Source: Glycomyces artemisiae (GTDB lineage Bacteria; Actinomycetota; Actinomycetes; Mycobacteriales; Micromonosporaceae). From it: a stretch of 64,000 nucleotides of DNA. Positions 58,638 through 64,000 of this stretch are shown here, in pieces (positions within the stretch are counted from its first letter, which is position 1; every line of letters begins with the position of its first letter). The stretch covers positions 310,001 to 374,000 of the forward strand of contig NZ_PVTJ01000006.1 of NCBI RefSeq assembly GCF_003002955.1, given 5' to 3'. The notes under the pieces are model-generated. The model was not told the origin of the DNA. It saw only the letters and a program-made list of their open reading frames with translations, and did not search any database. A program made the translations under genes and the position numbers.

Positions 58638-59817
58638 CGACGACCGGGATCAGCAGGGCCGCGCCGATCCACAGCACCGAAGTCGGGCCTGAGCCGTCGA
58701 CCACGAAGCCGCCCGCGAACGAGCCGGCGGCGATCGACAGGTTGAACATGACGGTGTTCAGCGAGGTCGCGATCTCGACCTCGCCGGGCTCGGCGGCGTT
58801 CATGTACCAGGTCTGCACGGCCGGGGACACCAGGCCGTAGCCCGCGCCCCACAGGATGAGGACCGCGGCGGCCGAGAACAGGTCGCCGACGGCGAACGCC
58901 ATGAGCGCCATGCCGAGCGCCATCATGACGCCGAGCGCGGCGAGCGTGCCCTTCAGGTGCTTGCCGATGAGCGAGCCGGAGGCGACGGTGGCGATGAGCG
59001 CGGCCGCGCCGAACACGAGCAGCAGGCCCGAGACCCGCGAGGCGGCGAGGCCGTTGGCCTGGAGGATCGGGCTGATGAACGTGTAGGCGATGAAGTGGCC
59101 GGTGACGATGAAGAACGTCAGGGCCAGGCCCGTGCGCACGGCCTTGTTGCGGCGCACCAGGTTCGGCAGCGACGCGAACGAGACCGTCGTCTGCGACGGG
59201 AGCTTCGGCACGAGCAGCGCGATGGCGGCCATCGCGGCCAGCGCGAGGACCATGAGCGCCAGGAGCGCTGCGCGCCAGCCGTAGTGGTCGCCGATGAGCG
59301 TCCCGGCGGGGACGCCGAGGACGGTGGCGGCGCCGATGCCGCCGTAGACGGCGGCGGTCGCGCGGGGCACGTCGCGGGCGGGGACGAGGCGCAGGGCGAT
59401 GCCTCCGGCGACGGCCCAGAACGCGCCGATGGCGACGCCGACGAGGACGCGGGCGGTCAAAAGCGTGCCGAAGGTGGTGGCGGTGGCGGCGCCGACGTTC
59501 GCGCCCGCCACGAGCAGGGCGAGGCCCAGGAGCACGAGGCGGCGGTCGAGGCGGCGGGTGAGGACGATGCTCAGGGGCGCGGCGACGGCGGCGACGAGGC
59601 CGGGGACGGTGACCATGAGCCCGGCGGTGCCTTCGCTGACGCCCAGCTCGGCGCCGATCGGCGTGAGGAGGCCCACAGGGAGGACTTCGGAGGTCATGAC
59701 GACGAAGACGCCGAGGGAGACGGCGGCCACGGCGAGCCACTGCTTCGGGGTCGCGCGCTCGGGCGCGGCGACGGAGGTGGCGGTCGCGGAGGAGAGGGGG
59801 CGGTCGAGGGTGGTCAC
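58606..59817 (-). CDS. MFS transporter, DHA1-type efflux protein
   Basis: 403 residues, 12 helices. The N-terminal VMTSEVLPVGLLTPIGAELG and helix-4/5 region (ARVLVGVAIGAFWAVAGG, GVPAGTLIGDHYGWRAALL) resemble the arabinose/multidrug efflux group of DHA1 transporters. It likely exports a drug-like or sugar-like compound by proton antiport. GTG start at 59817 with TTGGAG upstream. It overlaps the Pr6Pr gene end by 32 bases and is divergent to the CDF gene. Confidence 0.9.
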   Translation of the reverse strand: MTTLDRPLSSATATSVAAPERATPKQWLAVAAVSLGVFVVMTSEVLPVGLLTPIGAELGVSEGTAGLMVTVPGLVAAVAAPLSIVLTRRLDRRLVLLGLALLVAGANVGAATATTFGTLLTARVLVGVAIGAFWAVAGGIALRLVPARDVPRATAAVYGGIGAATVLGVPAGTLIGDHYGWRAALLALMVLALAAMAAIALLVPKLPSQTTVSFASLPNLVRRNKAVRTGLALTFFIVTGHFIAYTFISPILQANGLAASRVSGLLLVFGAAALIATVASGSLIGKHLKGTLAALGVMMALGMALMAFAVGDLFSAAAVLILWGAGYGLVSPAVQTWYMNAAEPGEVEIATSLNTVMFNLSIAAGSFAGGFVVDGSGPTSVLWIGAALLIPVVVIALRARKRA

Positions 59818-60202
59818 GGCGGCGCTCCAAGCGGTTCAGAGTCGGTTCTCGGCAGGACCCTTGCGGGTCGTATTGCCGGAACCGGTCCACCACTCGGTCC
59901 GCGCGCAGGCGATGCGGGAGGCGTCCGTACAGGGGCCGCGGCCTGCGGGCCGAAGCCGGGGCGCTGAGGGCCCCTTGGCGGTGTACGGGCGTTTGCCCTG
60001 GCCGGAAGCGCGTTGTACTTCCGGGGCGTCGCCTGCTTCTACGGTACCAGCGTCCGGGGACACACCGCCCGTTCGAACGGCGGTAGCGTTCACCACCGGA
60101 CGGGACGGCCGCCTCTCCCCGCGAGCGGGGTGGCGGGCCCATGACAGACTCGTCCTGCGCCGCACGCAGCGCGCGCACGTTCATGGAAGGAATCTCGGGC
60201 GC
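59818..60202. other. 385-base divergent region between the MFS and CDF genes
   Basis: No convincing gene. The feature of note is a near-perfect palindrome ACCGCC-C-GTTCGAAC-GGCGGT (60064-60084) directly before a possible -10 (TAGCGT, 60084-60089) on the plus strand. Such placement fits a repressor site for the CDF transporter. Confidence 0.6.
60064..60084. promoter_or_regulatory. Palindromic operator candidate ahead of the CDF gene
   Basis: Arms ACCGCC and GGCGGT flank the palindrome GTTCGAAC, with one extra C on the left side. It abuts the TAGCGT hexamer. Confidence 0.5.
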
Positions 60203-61120
60203 ATGTCAGCAGAAGGCGGCACCAAGGCGATCGTCGCGGCCCTCGCGGCGAACACGGGCATCGCTATCAGCAAGTTCGTGGCGGCGGCGATCACCGGCTC
60301 GGCGTCGATGCTCGCCGAGGGCGTGCACTCCGTCGCCGACGCGGCCAACCAGGTCCTGCTCCTGATCGGCGGCAAGGCCTCCCGCAAGGCCGCCAGCCCC
60401 GCGCACCCGTTCGGATACGGGCGCGAGCGCTACATCTACGCGTTCATCGTCTCGATCGTCCTGTTCTCCATCGGCGGCGTGTACGCGCTCTACGAGGGCT
60501 GGCACAAGCTCCAGGACACCGAGCACGGCCTGGAGACGCCGCTCGTGGCCGTCATCGTCCTGCTCGTGGCGATCACCCTGGAGTCGTTCTCGCTGCGCAC
60601 GGCGGTGAAGGAGTCGAACGCGGTGCGCGGCAAGCAGTCCTGGGTCAAGTTCATCCAGGGCTCCCGCTCCCCCGAGCTGCCCGTGATCCTCCTGGAGGAC
60701 ATCGGCGCGCTCGTCGGCCTCGTGCTCGCGCTCCTGGGCGTGGGCCTCACCTGGATCACCCACAACTCGGTCTTCGACGCCCTGGGCACCATGAGCATCG
60801 GCGTGCTGCTGGTGTGCATCGCGATCGTGCTCGCCATCGAGATCCGCTCGATGCTCATCGGCGAGTCCGCCACGCAGGAGGACATCTCGGCCATCGAGGG
60901 CGCGATCAAGCAGGACGGCACGAGCACCCTCATCCACCTCAAGACCCTGCACGTCGGCCCCGACGAGCTGCTGGTCGCCGCGAAGGTCGGCATCGACCGC
61001 ACCGAGACCGGCGCGCAGGTCGCCGCCGAGATCGACGCGGCCGAGGCGCGCATCCGCGCCGCCGTGCCCAAGGCGAAGCTCATCTACATCGAGCCGGACA
61101 TCCAGCGCACCGAGGCTTAG
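60203..61120 (+). CDS. Cation diffusion facilitator transporter
   Basis: 305 residues. Six helices with the CDF metal site LAEGVHSVADAANQVLLL in helix 2 and a second acidic site in helix 5 (ILLEDIGALVGLVLALLG). A C-terminal cytoplasmic ferredoxin-like domain follows (TLIHLKTLHVGPDELLVAAK). It exports divalent metal (Zn, Fe, Mn or Co) by proton antiport. GGAAGGAA lies ten bases upstream of the ATG. Confidence 0.92.
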   Translation: MSAEGGTKAIVAALAANTGIAISKFVAAAITGSASMLAEGVHSVADAANQVLLLIGGKASRKAASPAHPFGYGRERYIYAFIVSIVLFSIGGVYALYEGWHKLQDTEHGLETPLVAVIVLLVAITLESFSLRTAVKESNAVRGKQSWVKFIQGSRSPELPVILLEDIGALVGLVLALLGVGLTWITHNSVFDALGTMSIGVLLVCIAIVLAIEIRSMLIGESATQEDISAIEGAIKQDGTSTLIHLKTLHVGPDELLVAAKVGIDRTETGAQVAAEIDAAEARIRAAVPKAKLIYIEPDIQRTEA

Positions 61121-61123
61121 GCT
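61118..61123 (+). promoter_or_regulatory. Probable -10 element of the Smr-domain gene, overlapping a stop codon
   Basis: TAGGCT, whose TAG is the stop codon of the CDF gene, then six bases, then the ATG at 61130. No ribosome-binding site. Confidence 0.5.
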
Positions 61124-61129
61124 GCGGTC

Positions 61130-61405
61130 ATGGCGAAACTGGTGCTGGACCTGCACGACATCTACAACAAGGGCGACCAGATCGAGAAGGCGCTGCGGGA
61201 CGTGATCGAAGAGGCGGTCGCGAAGAAGATCGACCTCGTCGAGATCATCCCCGGCAAGGGCTCGGGGCAGCTCAAGAAGAAGGTGCTGCGGTTCCTGGAC
61301 CAGAAGGACGTCAAGGCCATGTACCACCGGGTCGACAAGGACTCGAAGAACTTCGGCAGGCTGTTCGTCCACTTCCAGCACAAGGACAAGCGCAAGAAGC
61401 GCTAG
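61130..61405 (+). CDS. Stand-alone Smr (MutS2 C-terminal-like) domain protein
   Basis: 91 residues. LVLDLHD at the start and IIPGKGSGQLKKKVLRFL in the middle are the Smr signatures (LDLHG-like, GxGxGxL-like). Smr domains nick or bind branched DNA, or cleave RNA at stalled ribosomes. The stand-alone short form with a Lys/Arg tail (HKDKRKKR) is common in actinobacteria. A TAGGCT hexamer overlapping the CDF stop codon suggests its own leaderless promoter. A hairpin follows the stop. Confidence 0.85.
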   Translation: MAKLVLDLHDIYNKGDQIEKALRDVIEEAVAKKIDLVEIIPGKGSGQLKKKVLRFLDQKDVKAMYHRVDKDSKNFGRLFVHFQHKDKRKKR

Positions 61406-61414
61406 GGACGCCGA

Positions 61415-61452
61415 CGGCGGCGCGGTCCTCCTCCCCAGGGGCCGCGCCGCCG
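61415..61452. terminator. Convergent hairpin after the Smr-domain gene
   Basis: An 11-bp perfect stem CGGCGGCGCGG/CCGCGCCGCCG around a 16-base loop, without a U-tract. Convergent genes flank it. Confidence 0.75.
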
Positions 61453-61504
61453 CGCTGTATTCACCTGTCCGGCCTGTGGCGCCCCTGCCGGGCGCCGGCC
61501 GGGG

Positions 61505-61765
61505 TCAGTCGACCCGGTCGCCGTCGGCGCCGAGGACCTCCAGCAGCCGCAGTACCGGGACCCGGTAGCTGTGGCCGATTCGCAGGACCTGGACGGGGAA
61601 GTCCCCGTCCTTCGCCAGCCGGTACGCGACCGTCCGGCCGATCCCCAGGATCTGCGCCGCGGTCTCGACATTGGTCATCACGCCGAGCTGCTTGACTCGG
61701 TCGACCGTCCAGATGTCGTCCATGGTGGCGACACTCGAAGGCCCCACCTTCGCATTCGGTGTCAT
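61505..61765 (-). CDS. AlpA/excisionase-like helix-turn-helix protein
   Basis: 86 residues. NVETAAQILGIGRTVAYRLA is a winged-HTH/MerR-like helix-turn-helix of the excisionase type, followed by VLRIGHSYRVPVLRLLEVLG. It could recruit a recombinase or act as a small transcription factor. No integrase or other phage gene is nearby. GGAGAGGA lies upstream of the ATG at 61765. The gene stands alone between convergent and divergent neighbours. Confidence 0.82.
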   Translation of the reverse strand: MTPNAKVGPSSVATMDDIWTVDRVKQLGVMTNVETAAQILGIGRTVAYRLAKDGDFPVQVLRIGHSYRVPVLRLLEVLGADGDRVD

Positions 61766-62020
61766 GTTCGTCCTCTCCGGCGTCCCGCGCCGACACGGGG
61801 TGCATCGGCGCGATGGTGCCAAGGACCAGTCGAACCCACGCGGCACGTCCGAGTCCAGAGCGGCGCGCCGGTTTTCACTCTTACGCGTGGTGTGCGCGTC
61901 CTCACCGGATGAGAGACCGTTTGGGCGCGAACGGGATTCATTCCCATCAACACCCCTCCCGACCTGGGCGGACCGAGTGTTCCCACTCTGTGACCTTGCG
62001 AGATGCAAACGAGACCGAGG

Positions 62021-62037
62021 TAGGTTAGCCTTACCTA
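62021..62037. promoter_or_regulatory. IdeR/DtxR iron box of the siderophore uptake operon
   Basis: TAGGTTAGCCTTACCTA matches the IdeR/DtxR consensus (TTAGGTTAGGCTAACCTAA) closely. It covers the likely -10 (TAGCCT, 62026-62031) and ends one base before the ATG. Iron-loaded IdeR would repress transcription here. Confidence 0.85.
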
Positions 62038-62038
62038 C

Positions 62039-62866
62039 ATGCCAGATGACGCAGGCTTGAACGGCCGCGCCCTCCGACTCGCCTACTTCGGCGACACCGT
62101 CGTCCACGACGCCGACATCGAGCTGCGCGGCGGCGAGGTCACGGCGCTCCTGGGGCCCAACGGGTCCGGGAAGTCCACCCTCCTGCGCTCCCTCGCGCGC
62201 CTCCACCGGCCCGACGCCGGAACCGTCGACTTCCCCGACGGCACCCAGGCGGCCGCCTTGAGCCCCAAGGAGTTCGCCCGCCGCGTCGCCCTCCTCTCCC
62301 AGTCCCGCCCCGTCCCCGGCGGCATCCGCGTCCTCGACGTCGTCGGCTACGGCCGCCACCCCCACCGCGGCCGCTGGCGCCACGGCGACCCCGACGGGCC
62401 CGCGAAGATCCAGCGCGCCATGGAGATCTGCGGCGTCGAGCACATGGCCGAACGCGGCATGGAGGCCCTCTCCGGCGGCGAGCGCCAGCGCGTCTGGCTC
62501 GCCTCCTGCCTCGCCCAGGACACCGCCGTGCTCCTCCTCGACGAGCCCACCAACCACCTCGACCTGCGCTACCAGGTCGAGATCCTCGACCTCGTGCGCG
62601 ACCTCGCCGACGACCACGGCACCGCCGTCGGCGTCGTCCTCCACGACCTCGACCAGGCCGCCGCGGTCGCCGACCGCGCCGTCCTCCTCCACGACGGCCG
62701 CGTCAAGGCCGCCGGGACCCCGGCCGAGGTCCTCACCGCCGAGAACCTCACCGCCGCATACGGCATCGACATCCGCGTCGACGCCGACCCCGCGACCGGC
62801 CTCCTCACGGCCCGGCCCATCGGCCGCCACCACTCCCGCAGGCTCGCGGGCACCACCACCGAATAG
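62039..62866 (+). CDS. Iron-siderophore ABC transporter ATPase (FepC/FhuC type)
   Basis: 275 residues. Walker A GPNGSGKST (residues 39-47), signature ALSGGERQRVWLASCLAQDT, Walker B VLLLDEPTNHLDLRY and VLHDLDQAAAVADR (His loop). It powers uptake of ferric siderophores. Its start lies one base after an IdeR box, with no ribosome-binding site, so the mRNA is probably leaderless or nearly so. The ATPase is the first gene, ahead of the binding protein and permease. Confidence 0.93.
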   Translation: MPDDAGLNGRALRLAYFGDTVVHDADIELRGGEVTALLGPNGSGKSTLLRSLARLHRPDAGTVDFPDGTQAAALSPKEFARRVALLSQSRPVPGGIRVLDVVGYGRHPHRGRWRHGDPDGPAKIQRAMEICGVEHMAERGMEALSGGERQRVWLASCLAQDTAVLLLDEPTNHLDLRYQVEILDLVRDLADDHGTAVGVVLHDLDQAAAVADRAVLLHDGRVKAAGTPAEVLTAENLTAAYGIDIRVDADPATGLLTARPIGRHHSRRLAGTTTE

Positions 62867-62877
62867 AAGGAAACCCG

Positions 62878-63861
62878 ATGCGCAACGCCCTCAAGACGTT
62901 CGCCGTGCCCACGGCACTGGCAGCGGTCCTCGCCGCCTCCGCCTGCGGCACCACCGAAGACGACGGCGCCGACGGCGGCGCCGACACCGGCGGACCGGTC
63001 TCCGTCACCGACTTCCTCGGCCGCACCGTCGAACTCGACGCCCCCGCCGAGAAGGTGGTCGCCCTCGAATGGGCCGAGGTCGAGATCAGCGCGAGCCTCG
63101 GCGTCATGCCCGTCGGCGTCGCCGACCTGGAGGGCTACAACACCTGGGTCGGCGCGGCCGTGCCCCTCGACGACTCGGTCACCGACGTCGGCACCCGCCA
63201 AGAGCCGTCCATCGACGCCATCGCCGGGCTCGGCGCCGACCTCGTCATCATGGAGAGCGACGACGAGGACCTCATCGCCTCCATCGAGGAGTTCGTGCCC
63301 GTCCTCGTCACCGAGGGCTCCAGCGAGACCGACAACCTCGACCGCATGCACCGCGACGTCGACATGATCGCCGAGCTCACCGGCAAGACCGACGAGGCCG
63401 ACGCCCTCTGGGCCGACTTCGAGGCCAAGATCGCCGACACCGAGGCCGCCATCGAGGCCGCCGGGACCGGCACTGTGCCGTACCTGTACGCCGACGGCTG
63501 GGCCGAAGGCGACGCCGTCACCGTGCGCCCCTTCGGCGCCACCTCCCTCGTCGGCTCCCTCGGCACCGCCGTGGGCCTGGAGAACGCCTGGACCGGCGAG
63601 ACCGACGGCGTGTGGGGCCTGGGCGCCACCGACCTCGAAGGCATGGCCCAGTACACCGACACCGAGCTGAAGTTCATCTGGAACAACGCCGACGGCGGGA
63701 ACATCTTCACCGACGGCGTCGCCGGGAACGCCATCTGGGAGAACCTGGCGTTCGTGAAAAACGGCACCATGTACGAACTGCCCCACGGCGTCTGGACCTT
63801 CGGCGGCCCCAAGTCCTCGGAAGCCTTCCTCGACTACTTCGCCGAGGTCTACGCCAGTTGA
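62878..63861 (+). CDS. Iron-siderophore substrate-binding lipoprotein
   Basis: 327 residues. Signal peptide with lipobox ending in Cys23 (LAASACGTT). A FepB/BtuF-like periplasmic-binding fold follows (VALEWAEVEISASLGVMPVG, GLGADLVIMESDDEDLIASI). It binds ferric siderophores at the cell surface. AAGGA lies upstream of the ATG. The stop overlaps the start of the permease gene (TTGA). Confidence 0.93.
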   Translation: MRNALKTFAVPTALAAVLAASACGTTEDDGADGGADTGGPVSVTDFLGRTVELDAPAEKVVALEWAEVEISASLGVMPVGVADLEGYNTWVGAAVPLDDSVTDVGTRQEPSIDAIAGLGADLVIMESDDEDLIASIEEFVPVLVTEGSSETDNLDRMHRDVDMIAELTGKTDEADALWADFEAKIADTEAAIEAAGTGTVPYLYADGWAEGDAVTVRPFGATSLVGSLGTAVGLENAWTGETDGVWGLGATDLEGMAQYTDTELKFIWNNADGGNIFTDGVAGNAIWENLAFVKNGTMYELPHGVWTFGGPKSSEAFLDYFAEVYAS

Positions 63862-64000
63862 GCACCCTGAGCTCGCCGGCGCGACCGGAGGCTCCGGCCC
63901 CGAGGGCCCCGCGCCTCCTTCCTACCGCGGCGGCCTTCACCCTCACGGTCGGAGCCCTGGTCGCGCTGGCGGCCCTCCACCTCACGCAAGGCACCTCCGA
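63858..64000 (+). CDS. Iron-siderophore ABC permease (FecCD family), partial
   Basis: Only the first 47 codons are in the window. After a Pro/Arg-rich start (SSPARPEAPAPRAPRLLP) a membrane helix begins (AAFTLTVGALVALAALHLT), like the first helix of FecCD permeases. TTG start overlaps the binding-protein stop (TTGA). The assignment rests mainly on position in the operon. Confidence 0.75.
   Translation, partial: MSTLSSPARPEAPAPRAPRLLPTAAAFTLTVGALVALAALHLTQGTS

Overview
The window is very GC-rich, packed with genes on both strands and has short spacers. It carries many markers of the Actinomycetota: DUF3117, HTH-plus-DUF397 gene pairs, actinobacterial-type DapD, an IdeR/DtxR iron box, a DivIVA-domain membrane protein and YqeB. 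Gene content fits a mycelial or soil actinomycete. Glycomycetales, Micromonosporales or Streptomycetales relatives are all possible; I cannot fix the genus. No rRNA, tRNA, CRISPR array, prophage or insertion sequence was recognised.

Layout. 1-3.9 kb: the end of an SDR oxidoreductase, an AMMECR1 protein, PhzF, the Mrp P-loop ATPase and YbjQ. 3.98-16.7 kb: a core block (dapD, dapE, LOG, methyltransferase, folP2-type DHPS homologue, DivIVA-like protein, DUF3117, htrA, tatB) in the order known from mycobacteria around Rv1201c-Rv1224. It is interrupted by an M18 aminopeptidase, an FtsK/SpoIIIE-type ATPase, a translationally coupled coiled-coil membrane protein and an unknown protein. gpgS, tagA, glgC/glgM, sigE and rseA, present at that place in mycobacteria, are not here. 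16.7-22 kb: VOC protein, DUF4190 protein, amidohydrolase, ffh and an ammonium transporter. 22.4-29.7 kb: accessory genes, namely LacI regulator plus glycosidase, Uma2-type protein, aldo/keto reductase remnant, MscL, two duplicated VOC proteins and a membrane protein.

29.7-40 kb is a transport and catabolism region. It holds a peptide/nickel-type substrate-binding lipoprotein with a fused double permease, a GNAT acetyltransferase, a five-gene operon coupling a NitT/TauT-type ABC importer to PobA (4-hydroxybenzoate 3-monooxygenase), and a secreted glycerophosphodiesterase flanked by structured repeats. 40-51 kb: ABC exporter, CASTOR/POLLUX-type ion channel, PCMT-like methyltransferase of the FxLD type, a secreted protein, another methyltransferase, a LysE exporter, YqeB, a PrsW protease and its coupled partner. 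51-57 kb: VOC and DUF2071 proteins, a secreted GH19 chitinase, small unknown proteins, and an HTH/DUF397 pair in which the DUF397 protein carries an internal duplication. 57-64 kb: AraC regulator, Pr6Pr membrane protein, MFS exporter, cation diffusion facilitator, Smr-domain protein, AlpA-like HTH protein, and an IdeR-boxed siderophore uptake operon that runs off the end.

Expression. Many starts lie 6-7 bases after a TAnnnT hexamer with no Shine-Dalgarno sequence, which points to leaderless transcripts. Other genes have clear GGAGG sites. Within operons, ATGA, GTGA and TTGA overlaps show translational coupling. Gene ends, especially convergent ones, are often marked by strong GC hairpins that mostly lack a U-tract.
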